64,000 nucleotides of DNA from Arthrospiribacter ruber (lineage in GTDB: Bacteria; Bacteroidota; Bacteroidia; Cytophagales; Cyclobacteriaceae): contig NZ_RPHB01000005.1 in assembly GCF_019343195.1 (NCBI RefSeq), positions 62,001-126,000 on the forward strand, written 5' to 3'. A program made the translations under genes and the position numbers. This document shows, in pieces, positions 9,322 to 19,485 of the stretch (position 1 is the first letter of the stretch; each line of letters starts with the position of its first letter). A model generated the notes under the pieces. The model was not told the DNA's origin. It saw nothing but the letters and a program-made list of their open reading frames with translations, and made no database searches.

Positions 9322-11793
9322 ATGTTGAAAAAAGAATTTGTTGCCCTGATATTTTTTTTCTGTGTACTCCAGAGTTTGGCCCAGAATGATCCCGGTCTTA
9401 AACTTTGGTACAATCAATCTTCCGGAGATACTTGGGAAAACGCACTACCCATCGGTAATGGCAGATTAGGTGCCATGATATATGGAAATTATCCGGAAGA
9501 AATCATACAGCTCAATGAAGAGACGGTATGGTCGGGTAGCCCTAACCGCAACGATAACCCCGATGCATTAGCCGCCCTTCCAGAAATCAGAAAACTGATT
9601 TTTGATGGGGAGTACAAAAAGGCAGAACAGCTCGCCAAAGAAAACATACAATCAAAAAAATCCAATGGTCAGATGTATCAGCCTGTTGGAAATCTACATT
9701 TACAATTTAGCGGACATGACAGTCCGGAAAACTATTACAGGGAACTTGATATTGAAAATGCCACACAGCTGACCCGCTACAAAATAGGAAGTGATACCTA
9801 TTACAGAGAAACTTTTGCCTCTCTTGCAGATGATATCATCATCGTCAAGCTTAGCACTGACAAAAAAGGTGGATTGAACTTTAAATCAAAGTTTACAAGT
9901 CCTCATCAAACGGCTAATCTTAAGCATGAAACTTCTTCAACTTTAGGAATGTCCGGTACTACTTCCAGCCATGAAGGTGTAGAGGGTTTGGTAAGGTTCA
10001 AAGCTTTGGCGGAGATCAAACCATTTGGAGGAACACTTACAGAAAATGGTGAAGGCATAGAAGTAAACGGTGCCGACTCTGTTTACCTCTATATTTCCAT
10101 GGCCAGCAATTTTCAACGCTACGATGACATTTCAGGAGATGAAGTTCTGAAAGCACAAGAAGCTTTGAAAAATGCAGCCAAACAAGATTTTCACAGCTTA
10201 AAAAAACGTCATATTGAGGCTTATCGGAAATACTTTGATCGGGTAAGTCTGGATCTTGGGACAACTGAAGCAGCAAGCCTTCCCACAGACGAAAGATTAA
10301 AGGCTTTCAAAACCGGAAATGACCCTCATTTGGTGTCCCTCTATTTTCAGTACGGCAGATACCTGTTGATTTCTTCTTCACAGCCAGGCGGGCAACCTGC
10401 CAACCTACAGGGAATTTGGAACCACAGACTCAACCCACCTTGGGACAGCAAATACACCATCAACATCAATGCTCAGATGAACTATTGGCCTGCTGAAAGA
10501 ACCAATTTATCCGAACTTCATGAACCATTTCTCAGAATGGTGGAAGAACTAGCAGAAACCGGTGAACAAACTGCCAAGGAAATGTATGGCACCAGAGGCT
10601 GGATGGCTCACCACAATACAGATATCTGGAGAATTACCGGCCCTGTAGATGATATTTTCTGGGGAATTTGGAATGGAGGCGGAGGCTGGATCAGCCAACA
10701 TCTATGGGAACACTATCTTTACACAGGTGATAGTGATTTTCTGAAAAGAATTTATCCTGTGCTGAAAGGAACTGCTCTTTTCTACATGGACTTCCTGGTA
10801 CCACATCCTGAAAATGACTGGTTGGTGGTTAACCCTGGCACATCTCCTGAAAACGCCCCCAAGGCACACGAGGGCACCTCTTTGGATGCAGGCACCACTA
10901 TGGACAACCAAATAGCTTTTGATGTATTCACCACAGTCTTGCAGGCAGGAGAATTGGTAGGTGAAGACAATGCGTTTTTGGATTCCCTTCAACATTACAG
11001 AGATAGGCTCCCTCCTATGCACATTGGCCAATATGGTCAACTTCAGGAATGGCTGGATGACATAGATGATCCGGAGGATAATCACCGCCATATTTCCCAC
11101 CTCTATGGCCTATTTCCTTCCAACCAGATCTCACCCTTCAGAACCCCAGAATTGGCTTCAGCTTCCAAAACCACACTGATCCACCGAGGAGATATCTCTA
11201 CAGGCTGGAGTATGGGCTGGAAGGTCAATTGGTGGGCGAGGTTATTGGATGGCAACCATGCCTACAAGCTGATTCAAAACCAACTTTCTCCTGTGACAGG
11301 TGCATTTGAGGGAGGAGGTTCCTATAACAACCTTTTTGATGCCCACCCTCCATTTCAGATTGATGGTAACTTTGGCTGCACCTCAGGAATTGCAGAGATG
11401 TTGCTTCAGAGTGCCAATGGAGAAATCCACTTACTTCCTGCATTGCCGGATGCCTGGCCAAAGGGTCAGGTCAAGGGCCTAATGGCAAGAGGAGGTTTCG
11501 AAATTGTAGACATGATTTGGAACAACGGGATCCTGGAATCAGTCAGTATCAAATCCAAACTCGGTGGAAACTTGAGAATCAGGTCTTCTGAATCCCTGGT
11601 TTTCTCAGATGGCAAAACCCTGTCTTCAGCTGATGGGGAAAATCAGAATACATTTTATTCGGTAGCAGTTACACCAGAACCTATTCTAGCCCCAAATCTT
11701 TCATTGGAATTACTTGAAATAGAGGAAGGTCATGTTTATGATATACCCACTGAAAAAGGGAAGGTATATCAATTCAAGAACATCGAAAATTGA
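9322..11793 (+). CDS. GH95 alpha-L-fucosidase / alpha-L-galactosidase
   Basis: The 823-residue exported protein (signal peptide about 1-21) shows the full GH95 architecture: an N-terminal beta-domain with [15 protein letters not shown], an (alpha/alpha)6 catalytic domain and a C-terminal beta-domain. Catalytic residues can be placed by family motifs: Asn381 and Asn383 in the NINAQMNYW segment, general acid Glu510 in GTSPEN, and base-helper Asp681 in QIDGNFG. The family removes terminal alpha-1,2-L-fucose; some members in complex-xylan loci of Bacteroides remove alpha-L-galactose instead. With an L-galactonate-dehydrogenase-like gene downstream and xylan genes all around, alpha-L-galactosidase activity is a reasonable guess. 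The sequence alone does not decide between the two. Confidence 0.93.
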   Translation: MLKKEFVALIFFFCVLQSLAQNDPGLKLWYNQSSGDTWENALPIGNGRLGAMIYGNYPEEIIQLNEETVWSGSPNRNDNPDALAALPEIRKLIFDGEYKKAEQLAKENIQSKKSNGQMYQPVGNLHLQFSGHDSPENYYRELDIENATQLTRYKIGSDTYYRETFASLADDIIIVKLSTDKKGGLNFKSKFTSPHQTANLKHETSSTLGMSGTTSSHEGVEGLVRFKALAEIKPFGGTLTENGEGIEVNGADSVYLYISMASNFQRYDDISGDEVLKAQEALKNAAKQDFHSLKKRHIEAYRKYFDRVSLDLGTTEAASLPTDERLKAFKTGNDPHLVSLYFQYGRYLLISSSQPGGQPANLQGIWNHRLNPPWDSKYTININAQMNYWPAERTNLSELHEPFLRMVEELAETGEQTAKEMYGTRGWMAHHNTDIWRITGPVDDIFWGIWNGGGGWISQHLWEHYLYTGDSDFLKRIYPVLKGTALFYMDFLVPHPENDWLVVNPGTSPENAPKAHEGTSLDAGTTMDNQIAFDVFTTVLQAGELVGEDNAFLDSLQHYRDRLPPMHIGQYGQLQEWLDDIDDPEDNHRHISHLYGLFPSNQISPFRTPELASASKTTLIHRGDISTGWSMGWKVNWWARLLDGNHAYKLIQNQLSPVTGAFEGGGSYNNLFDAHPPFQIDGNFGCTSGIAEMLLQSANGEIHLLPALPDAWPKGQVKGLMARGGFEIVDMIWNNGILESVSIKSKLGGNLRIRSSESLVFSDGKTLSSADGENQNTFYSVAVTPEPILAPNLSLELLEIEEGHVYDIPTEKGKVYQFKNIEN

Positions 11794-11876
11794 AAAAACC
11801 GAATCAGATCCCCACAAAAACCCGAATTGCCAAAATTCACTAAGGTAAATTTTGAAGAAAAGAAAAATAGGAAAAA

Positions 11877-12707
11877 ATGAATGTAAACCTGAATGATAAA
11901 ATAGTCCTGATTTCCGGAGGGGCAGGCAAAAAAGGTAGCATAGGCGAAACATTGGTATGGAAAGTGGCTAAAGAAGGCGGTATTCCAGTGATTGTGGACA
12001 GAAATCCAAGGGGTTATTCCTACGAATCCGAACTATTGGAAAAAGGACATGACTGCCTTTTTATTCAGACTGATCTCACTGACCCAACCGCTTGTAGAGA
12101 AGCAGTTGAGGCTGTGGAAGAAAAATATGGAAGACTGGATGTGCTGGTCAATAATGTAGGGGTCAACGACGGAGTGGGCCTGGAGGCTTCTTACGAAGAT
12201 TTTATAGAATCCTTGCATTTGAACCTTGTCAACTATTTCCTTTTGGCAAAGCATTCATTAAAGCTCTTGAAGGCTTCCAAAGGAAACATCCTCAATATTT
12301 CCTCAAAAGTAGCTTTGACAGGTCAGGGAGGGACTTCCGGCTATGCCGCATCAAAAGGCGCTGTGTTGGCTCTTACCCGTGAATGGGCTGTAGACCTTTC
12401 CAAGTTCGGTATCAGGGTCAATTCCTTGGTCATATCAGAAAGTTGGACTCCTGCTTACAAAGATTGGTTGAGTACTTTCCCTGATCCCTCTGGCGAAAAG
12501 GAAAAAATAGATGCCCTTGTTCCTTTAGGGAATAGAATGACAACCCCAGAAGAAATTGCCAATACGGTTCTGTTCTTGATTTCCGAATTATCCTCCCATA
12601 CTACCGGACAGCAGATAGTTGTAGATGGAGGATACATCCATTTGGACCGCAGGATGTCTGTCACCGAGCCAACTAAAAGCACAAGAAGTATTTTTAGTGA
12701 GTCTTAA
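11877..12707 (+). CDS. SDR-family dehydrogenase, probably L-fucose/L-galactose dehydrogenase
   Basis: The 276-residue classical short-chain dehydrogenase has a modified glycine-rich NAD(P) motif near residues 14-25 (GGAGKKGSIG), an NNVG motif, a catalytic Ser in the NISSK strand and the YAASK active-site pair. The C-terminus (VDGGYIHLDR) resembles sugar dehydrogenases that oxidise L-fucose or L-galactose at C1 to the lactone, as I recall that family. The gene sits 83 bases after GH95 and 50 bases before an alcohol dehydrogenase, consistent with a non-phosphorylating oxidative pathway for the sugar GH95 releases. The cytoplasmic location follows from the lack of a signal peptide. SDR specificity is hard to predict, so the substrate is tentative. 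Confidence 0.8.
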   Translation: MNVNLNDKIVLISGGAGKKGSIGETLVWKVAKEGGIPVIVDRNPRGYSYESELLEKGHDCLFIQTDLTDPTACREAVEAVEEKYGRLDVLVNNVGVNDGVGLEASYEDFIESLHLNLVNYFLLAKHSLKLLKASKGNILNISSKVALTGQGGTSGYAASKGAVLALTREWAVDLSKFGIRVNSLVISESWTPAYKDWLSTFPDPSGEKEKIDALVPLGNRMTTPEEIANTVLFLISELSSHTTGQQIVVDGGYIHLDRRMSVTEPTKSTRSIFSES

Positions 12708-12757
12708 AAAAAACAGGATCACACTGCATTTTCTCAAGAACCAAAAAATCTTTTCAG

Positions 12758-13783
12758 ATGAAGACAATTATTCTAAACACCCCAGGAAAGCTGGAATTGA
12801 TTGAAACCGAATATCCACAAGATCCAAAACCCGACGAAGTTTTGGTCAAGGTGCATGCCATCGGCATTTGTGGCACAGACATCCATGCTTTCAAAGGCAA
12901 ACAACCATTTTTTTCTTATCCAAGAATCCTTGGCCATGAACTGGGTGTAGAGGTGCTGAAGCTTGGAGAAAATGTAAAAAATCTAAAAGTTGGAGATCGC
13001 TGTTCCTTGGAACCCTATTTCAACAGGTCTCAAGATCAAGCCGTGAAGCGGGGTAAAACAAATTGCGGAGAGGCCATCTCCGTTTTTGGGGTACATGAAG
13101 ATGGGGGAATGCGGGAGCAGTTTCTTATAGATGCAAAGTATCTCCACCCTTCTGCAAAATTGTCCTTTGATCAACTCGCTCTTATTGAGCCTTTAGCTAT
13201 CGGCTTTCACGCTGTGCAAAGGGCCAAAATCCAGAAGGAAGACAAAGTATTGGTCATTGGAGCAGGTCCTATTGGGATAGGCACAGCCCAATTTGCTGCC
13301 TTACATAGTACTGAGGTAGCTGTCATGGACATCAACCAAGATAGGTTGAAAATCTGCAAGGAGAATTTACCGATAAAAGATACCGTATGCATTGAAGGAT
13401 CGGATTTTGACGCGATAGAAGCACTCAGAAAACTTTTTGAGGGAGATTTACCTACCGTCATTCTCGATGCCACAGGCAATCCTGATTCCATGAAAAAAAC
13501 GCTTGAAATGGCAGCCCATGGGGCAATTATTGTATTTATAGGACTGTTTCAGGGCAATTTTGAATTCCATGATCCTTTATTTCACAAAAAGGAACTTACA
13601 CTGATGGCGAGTAGAAATGCCTTATCAAATGATTTTCGAAATATCATCTCATTGATAGAAAGAGGAGAAATCAATACTGATTTCTGGATAAGCCATACCA
13701 TTGAATTCGATGAACTTCCATCAAAGTTTGAGCCTTTGTTTTTTGGTAAGGAAAGCGTTGTAAAAGCTGTTGTAAGGTTGTGA
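12758..13783 (+). CDS. Zinc alcohol dehydrogenase, L-galactonate 5-dehydrogenase-like
   Basis: The 341-residue medium-chain dehydrogenase has catalytic-zinc motifs CGTDIHAF and GHE, a Rossmann motif VIGAGPIGIG and the segment FHKKELTLMASRNA. The CGTDIHA-x-QPFFSYPR-LGHE and SVFGVHEDGG segments are strikingly like E. coli LgoD/YjjN, which oxidises L-galactonate to D-tagaturonate; Bacteroides has a related enzyme for L-galactose use. Unlike LgoD, three of the four structural-zinc cysteines are missing from residues 88-110; only the Cys in TNCGE remains. It ends the GH95-SDR-ADH gene group. I infer the route L-galactose to L-galactonate to D-tagaturonate; a fucose route is the alternative. Confidence 0.8.
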   Translation: MKTIILNTPGKLELIETEYPQDPKPDEVLVKVHAIGICGTDIHAFKGKQPFFSYPRILGHELGVEVLKLGENVKNLKVGDRCSLEPYFNRSQDQAVKRGKTNCGEAISVFGVHEDGGMREQFLIDAKYLHPSAKLSFDQLALIEPLAIGFHAVQRAKIQKEDKVLVIGAGPIGIGTAQFAALHSTEVAVMDINQDRLKICKENLPIKDTVCIEGSDFDAIEALRKLFEGDLPTVILDATGNPDSMKKTLEMAAHGAIIVFIGLFQGNFEFHDPLFHKKELTLMASRNALSNDFRNIISLIERGEINTDFWISHTIEFDELPSKFEPLFFGKESVVKAVVRL

Positions 13784-14095
13784 AAAATCAAGCTTATTCC
13801 AACACCTTTCCGGTTTCTCCCGCGGATGATATCAAGCCTCTTATTTCAAGCACTTAACCAAAAGTAAGTTGTCTTTAGAGCCATACTTTATAATTCCCAA
13901 TTATCCTTTAATAAACTACCCCTACTTTGTCAAATTAACACATTAGGTCAAGCCTGCCAGGTTTATAAGCCAAAACAGATTTATTTTATATCAACTCAAA
14001 TAGAATCATGTCAGGTTTTTTATTGCCATTTTCTAACCTGACAAAGTAGGACTAATTACTCCATAATCCCCGTACTTCTTTGACCCAGAAATATA
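13784..14095. other. Convergent intergenic region with inverted repeats
   Basis: This 312-base gap lies between the converging dehydrogenase and GH115 genes. CCTACTTTGTCA (13921-13932) is repeated in inverted orientation at 14039-14050, and GTCAGGTT (14010-14017) pairs with 14035-14042. These could be a weak terminator or the remnant of a small repeat element. No gene is seen. Confidence 0.4.
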
Positions 14096-16960
14096 TTATT
14101 TAAGCTTAAGGTTATGTTTACTTTCAGGTGGCCCTAGATAGGATGGCTGAAGATTTCCGAGATCAATCAACAAGCGCTGAATCACTATCCCTGGATTGAC
14201 CAAATAAATTCTCAACTCGTTTTTCCCTTTTTTGAAATTCAGTTTTTCTCCGGAAACGTTGATACTATTGGCCACCCAATTGTCCCACTGTCTTGGTTTT
14301 TCTTCACCATGCATACTGATGAGAATAGGTTCATCCTCACCCAGCCCGATTCCATACTGTATGCCCTGCGGTGTGTTGAGGTAATTTAAAGTTGGGCTGG
14401 CCAATACCTTCACTTCAAAATCACCTGCTTCTTCTACCCAAACATCATAACTGATATAGCTCCCTTGGGGACTTTCTGCAAGAGTAAAAGATGTTTCCGG
14501 TGTTGCCATCACAGCATTGCCGGTCTTACCCATATCCCCAATGACTTTCCAGCGGACAGGACTCACCTCATATTTGGAGTTAAAATGCTCAGCGTCTATG
14601 GCCAATACACCGCGTGAAGCAACAAAACCCTTAAAATCTCCATCTACTTCAAAATTATTGATCACCAACTCAACCATCACTGTTTCTCTACCGCTTTTCA
14701 ACTCAAAACTTACATCGTTTTTGCCTTTGGGCGCATTTGCCCAGTCTACTTTTATTGGAATCTCATTTGCTGAAGTTATTTCAAGTTTTTCGGCATCAAA
14801 GAGCAACCAGTTGTTGGTGTTTTTGATGGTAACCTCTATTGGTTTTTGTCCTCTATTGAAAATTTCCATATAAACCGGATGCGTATCAAAAGGAGATAGC
14901 TCCACTGTTTTTAATGTTTTGCTTTCCGGGAAAAACATCTGGCTTTCGGTCAGAGAAACACCCAGCGCACCTTTTTTGGGAACCTTGATGGATTTGGTTT
15001 CAGGGATCACATTTTCATCAGGTTGCTGCCAGTAAGTGTATCCGATATGTGTCTGATCCATCATGTGGGGCCACTTCCCCCCTGCCAATTCCTGATTGTA
15101 GAAATCAGAAATTTCCTGATCCCTTTCAAAGTATTTCTTTACTTCTTGCGCTTTCTTAGAAGTATTGTTTCTTTCTTGATTGGCATAAAGATGGTTGAGC
15201 GCTGTGCTTTCATAAAGTCTATGAAGGTTGGCTGAAGCTATGATTGGGTGCTCGACCAATTGAAAATAGGCATCATGATACTTTGGATCCAGTTCGCTTT
15301 TGATTTTATCAGATAAATCTTCCAAAGCTTTCCATTCTGCGGAGACCCTTTTCATCTCACCATAATAATGCACACTGTAAGTGTTATGATCCAAAAGCTC
15401 GGGCTTTCTTCTTCCGCTCAATTTCCCAAATCCTGAAATAAGTTCTCCTATTTGTTTGGCATATTCAGGGCCAAACTGTTTTTCGGACCAAGATTGGGTA
15501 TAGGCTTGAAGCATTTCAGCTGGAATTTTATCCGGATTCCATGCAAAATCCAGAAAGAACGAAATCGGGAATTCCATGGGTTTGATATCACCTACGTTGA
15601 CCACCCACAACTCATCCACTCCATGTCGGTAAGTCCGGTTCATTTGCTCCCAGATTTTGGGAATGGGATTGGTATTGATCCACTTGTAATTCCTTGGTCC
15701 TCCTACATAGTCAAAATGATAATACATGCCATAGCCCCCTTTTCTGGGTTCTGCCCCGATTGCCGGTAGTTTTCTGACATTGCCCCAGTTGTCATCACAA
15801 AGCAAAAGCATCACGTCATCGGGCACACGCATTCCTTTATCATAATACTCTTGCACCTCTTTGTACAGAGCCCAAAACTGTGGCGTCTCTGAGGCAGGTT
15901 TTCCTGTTACTTCTTCAATTATTCTTCTTTGATCTTCTATGATCTCCTCAAGCAAGGCTATATTATTTTCTTCACTCATAGGCTCATCACCATCACCTCT
16001 CATGCCCAATGAAACGGTGGCTTCCATATTTCCCTGCCTTTGCATTCCTTCCCTCCAAAACTCCTGAAGGATTTCCTTATTTGTCTGGTAATTCCAATCG
16101 CCATCTCCATATCTAGACCATTCCACATGAGCACGCATCAGCGGCTCATGGTGAGAAGTACCGATTACGATTCCGTATTTATCAGCCAATGGGCCATTCT
16201 TGGGATCATCATCGTAAAAAGCCCTACCCCACATAGCCGGCCAAAGGTAATTGCCCTTAAGTCGAAGGATCAATTCAAAAACATGCTCATAAAACTGATG
16301 GTTAAATCCACCGAACTTTTTTGTCGCCCATCCTGCCAATGCAGGAGCCTCATCATTGATAAAAATACCTCTATATTTCACAGCTGGGCTACCTTTGCTA
16401 TGTTCACCAGAGACAACATAAAGTGAAGTCCGCTCTTTCACAGGCACGTCAGCCCACCAGTACCATGGAGAGACCCCTATTTGCTCAGACAATTCATAAA
16501 CCCCAAATATTGTTCCCCGTTTATCACTACCAACTATTATCAGAGCTTCATCAACATCAGGAAATGGATCCTTTATGGTCTGTATCTTGTACTTTTCCCA
16601 CTTTCCGGAAAGATCTGAGGTTTTAATTTTTCCTTCTCCGACCAACTGGTCTATCAAAGGGCTTTTACCTAGCTGCCCAATAATCACCAATGGTTTTCCC
16701 TTACTGATTTTTGATTGGATATAAGACTGTTTGCCTGTAACAGCCAATATGTCTTTTGACAAATTGGCTACCGCAATTTTAATTCCTTCATCTTTTCCAT
16801 CAAATACAAGGTCTGCAGCTGCTTGATCTACCAAAGGAAAGCTTCCCGGAAGCGCATAATCTGAAACCATGTGATGGTCGAAAACCTGAGCAATCGAAGC
16901 TGATCGAATTAAAAAAACAAAGAAAATCAGAAAACAAAGAATCTTGGATTTATAAGACAT
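14096..16960 (-). CDS. GH115 xylan alpha-1,2-glucuronidase
   Basis: The 954-residue exported protein (signal peptide about 1-25) matches GH115 throughout. It has an N-terminal alpha/beta domain, a TIM-barrel with GNYLWPAMWGRAF and GTSHHEPLMRAHVEW, the LLCDDNWGN segment, an alpha-helical region and a C-terminal beta-sandwich (from about 790) of the kind known as the extra GH115 C-terminal domain. GH115 enzymes remove glucuronic acid or 4-O-methylglucuronic acid from internal and terminal xylose of xylan. Length is normal. The gene is divergent from the 7TM-zinc-ribbon gene at 17503 and converges on the alcohol dehydrogenase. It is the only gene on its transcript, so it probably uses the 16961-17502 promoter region. 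Confidence 0.95.
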   Translation of the reverse strand: MSYKSKILCFLIFFVFLIRSASIAQVFDHHMVSDYALPGSFPLVDQAAADLVFDGKDEGIKIAVANLSKDILAVTGKQSYIQSKISKGKPLVIIGQLGKSPLIDQLVGEGKIKTSDLSGKWEKYKIQTIKDPFPDVDEALIIVGSDKRGTIFGVYELSEQIGVSPWYWWADVPVKERTSLYVVSGEHSKGSPAVKYRGIFINDEAPALAGWATKKFGGFNHQFYEHVFELILRLKGNYLWPAMWGRAFYDDDPKNGPLADKYGIVIGTSHHEPLMRAHVEWSRYGDGDWNYQTNKEILQEFWREGMQRQGNMEATVSLGMRGDGDEPMSEENNIALLEEIIEDQRRIIEEVTGKPASETPQFWALYKEVQEYYDKGMRVPDDVMLLLCDDNWGNVRKLPAIGAEPRKGGYGMYYHFDYVGGPRNYKWINTNPIPKIWEQMNRTYRHGVDELWVVNVGDIKPMEFPISFFLDFAWNPDKIPAEMLQAYTQSWSEKQFGPEYAKQIGELISGFGKLSGRRKPELLDHNTYSVHYYGEMKRVSAEWKALEDLSDKIKSELDPKYHDAYFQLVEHPIIASANLHRLYESTALNHLYANQERNNTSKKAQEVKKYFERDQEISDFYNQELAGGKWPHMMDQTHIGYTYWQQPDENVIPETKSIKVPKKGALGVSLTESQMFFPESKTLKTVELSPFDTHPVYMEIFNRGQKPIEVTIKNTNNWLLFDAEKLEITSANEIPIKVDWANAPKGKNDVSFELKSGRETVMVELVINNFEVDGDFKGFVASRGVLAIDAEHFNSKYEVSPVRWKVIGDMGKTGNAVMATPETSFTLAESPQGSYISYDVWVEEAGDFEVKVLASPTLNYLNTPQGIQYGIGLGEDEPILISMHGEEKPRQWDNWVANSINVSGEKLNFKKGKNELRIYLVNPGIVIQRLLIDLGNLQPSYLGPPESKHNLKLK

Positions 16961-17502
16961 GTATTAGAGCAGGTTTTATGATCAGTGTTTGATCAAAATA
17001 TGCAATTATAGGTTTGAGCTTTAAACCTAATCATGAAAATGTAAAAATGCAATCGGTTTCATTCAAATATCCAGTACATGACACATTTTATTCTTCTTGT
17101 AATATTTATTGGAACATAAAGCACTCAGATTCTTATATCAAATACTAAATAATCCGATTTATCAAATTCATTTTAAACGCTTTAACATTATACATCACTT
17201 ACACTCTTATACTTCTTGCAGATTAATAACCGATTTCAATCATTAAAATCTTTTATCTGTATTTCCTGTGATTTTTAACATTCCTGTTTTAAATTATACT
17301 AAATAACAAATTCATGACAGAACTACCTGTTGTAGGCACTTACTGGAAGTTTACCCTTTGGAATTAAAATAACTAGGATTTGATGTCTAATCGAAGTAAT
17401 ACATCAGTTTTAAGGACTTGTCATGTAAATATCCTATTGATCTAAAATAAAGTTTGCTTTAATTGAAACCTGAATTTTATTAAAAGTTTCCATACACCAC
17501 TT
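16961..17502. promoter_or_regulatory. Divergent GH115 / 7TM-zinc-ribbon promoter region
   Basis: This 542-base very AT-rich gap lies between divergent genes. It holds short inverted repeats (for example AGGTTT with AAACCT around 17010-17030) but no match to the AraR-like site or to the shared SusC upstream palindrome. No RNA gene is recognised. Confidence 0.4.
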
Positions 17503-19416
17503 ATGAATTACCTTTTACAGAAAATCCAACTAAGGATATATGTTGCCATTTTATTTACTTTCATCTTAGGTCTTCCTACCTTACTTCAAGCTCAGGAAGA
17601 CAAAGTGGAATTGATCGATGGTATCACAAAGGTGCCGATAATCAAAAGAATGGACTTTTTACTGGATACAGCGGCAATTTTTTCCATTCAAGAGATTGCG
17701 TCGGAGGATTTACAAAGCAGATTTAGGAAAGTCACGGATAACCATGTAGTTTACGGCTATCTGGATTCCCCCCTCTGGCTGAGGTTACAGGTTAGTAATC
17801 AGATGACCCAAGAGGACATTTCATGGTATTTTGAATCCTGGGGCTTCGACATAAAAGATATTACCTTCTACTTTCCAAATTCCGATGGGACTTTTTCTGC
17901 CTTACAAGCCGGATTTGGAATTCCATTTCCCGAAAGACGAATCAAACATAAAAATTTCAATTATTATCTAGACCTTAGACCTGGCGAGGAAAAAACATAC
18001 TACCTCAGAATTACCAGACACTATAACCATGAATTTACCTTTTTCCTTAGAACCAATGAGGCTTTTCTGAATCATTCTTTCAACGAATACTTCCTCTTGG
18101 GCATTTATTATGGGGTACTGATACTCATTGTGATTTCCAATATGTACCTGTTTTTCAAGATGAGGGACACGCTTTATATTTACTTTATATGTCTGATTCT
18201 GGCCTGCATTTGGTTTTGTTTGGGAAGGGATGGATTGGGTTTTCAATACCTTTGGCCCAATTATCCATGGCTCAATCGGCTCAACAACGAATATTTTATT
18301 GAGCTGATCATTATCTTGACTACTCTCCTGTTTTCCAACAGGTTTATCCAAAAATATACCAAAAGCAGTAGAACGCACAAACTGACCTCACTCGCCGTCC
18401 TGCTTAAGCTCGGCTTTTTTATCAATCAGGTCTATTTTGTAGAACTTTATTACGTTACTTACATCGTAATTACCATCATTATTCTCCTGATTCCGTTCAG
18501 TCACGGACTATATATTCTAGCCAAATCCGGAATTTATTCATGGCCTTATATTTTTGCTTACCTCTGCCTTTTTCTGGTCATTATTTATTCTTATGGAAAA
18601 AGCATTGAATTGTTCAACAACCCTGTAATCAATTGGTACTTGGTTTACCCTGTTATTTTTCTTGAGACTGTTTTCTTTTCTTTTTCCATTTTCAATCAGA
18701 TAAAATTCCTACAGCAAGAATCCATACAAGCTAATAAAGAAAAAACCCTTGCCTTGGAAAAAAACAACCAACTCACTTTGGAACTCAATAGCCAACTGAA
18801 AGAAAAAGTGAGAGAAAGAACAGAAGAAATAGAAAAAATGGCCGAGAGTTTGGCCCAAAAGAATGTAGAGTTACAGACCACTAACCTTAAACTTCAGGAA
18901 CTCAATACGAAAGTAACCCAGCTTAATTCAATACTTCAAATAAACAATGAAGAACTGAAGACATCCGTAGAAGAAATTACGAAGAACCTTGCCTTGATGA
19001 AAGGCTTGGATTTTGAGGGTTTCAAACAGGTATTCCCGGACAAAGAGTCTTGTCTCAAATTCCTTTCTGAGCTAAAGTGGAAAAATAGGTACAGCTGTAA
19101 AAAATGCCAATACAATAAATACAACGAAGACGCCAATTATGGGAGAAGGTGTAAAAACTGTAATTATTACGAATCACCTACTGTGGATACGCTTTTTCAT
19201 AAAATCAAATTCCCAATAGAGAAAGCTTTTTATATCCTTTACCTTTCCAATAGAAAAGATGTGGATATGACGCTAAATGAACTTTCTGATATCCTGGAAC
19301 TCCGAAGAGAAACCTGCTGGGCCTTCAAAAACAAGATTGCTCTGGCCATGGAAAAAGTGCAGCACAATAAGGAGCTCAGTGGATGGGAAACTTTGGCATT
19401 GGTTCACCTGGAATGA
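17503..19416 (+). CDS. 7TM-DISM receptor fused to IS1595-type zinc ribbon (paralogue A)
   Basis: The 637-residue protein has a signal peptide (1-30), a periplasmic 7TMR-DISM extracellular domain (about 33-190, with WLRLQV and FESWGFDI typical of DISMED2), seven membrane helices (about 195-400), a long coiled coil (about 402-500) and a cytoplasmic tail. The tail (about 505-620) matches the IS1595 transposase zinc-ribbon domain: an acidic CLKFLSELKW lead-in, Cys532/535 and Cys550/553, the TLFHKIKFPIEKAFY segment, then a helix-turn-helix-like LNELSDILELRRETCWAFKNKI. No DDE transposase domain follows. The DISM domain is thought to bind carbohydrate-like ligands. I infer a membrane-tethered DNA- or RNA-binding sensor. 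A paralogue lies at 59203-61140. No kinase, cyclase or GGDEF output is present. Confidence 0.88.
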   Translation: MNYLLQKIQLRIYVAILFTFILGLPTLLQAQEDKVELIDGITKVPIIKRMDFLLDTAAIFSIQEIASEDLQSRFRKVTDNHVVYGYLDSPLWLRLQVSNQMTQEDISWYFESWGFDIKDITFYFPNSDGTFSALQAGFGIPFPERRIKHKNFNYYLDLRPGEEKTYYLRITRHYNHEFTFFLRTNEAFLNHSFNEYFLLGIYYGVLILIVISNMYLFFKMRDTLYIYFICLILACIWFCLGRDGLGFQYLWPNYPWLNRLNNEYFIELIIILTTLLFSNRFIQKYTKSSRTHKLTSLAVLLKLGFFINQVYFVELYYVTYIVITIIILLIPFSHGLYILAKSGIYSWPYIFAYLCLFLVIIYSYGKSIELFNNPVINWYLVYPVIFLETVFFSFSIFNQIKFLQQESIQANKEKTLALEKNNQLTLELNSQLKEKVRERTEEIEKMAESLAQKNVELQTTNLKLQELNTKVTQLNSILQINNEELKTSVEEITKNLALMKGLDFEGFKQVFPDKESCLKFLSELKWKNRYSCKKCQYNKYNEDANYGRRCKNCNYYESPTVDTLFHKIKFPIEKAFYILYLSNRKDVDMTLNELSDILELRRETCWAFKNKIALAMEKVQHNKELSGWETLALVHLE

Positions 19417-19485
19417 GAATAAAGCCATATTACCTAAGACCCTCCAATTGTGAGATTTTCCTCAACCATTTGGATCAAAATAAGA

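Noticed and set aside
17070-17100. AraR-like site upstream of GH115 (ACATTTTA half-site)
   Set aside because: The left half-site at the required spacing does not match, so only one arm is present.
17503-19416. Possible intact IS1595 insertion sequence
   Set aside because: Only the zinc-ribbon part is present, in frame with a receptor; no DDE domain, no terminal inverted repeats and no target duplication were seen.
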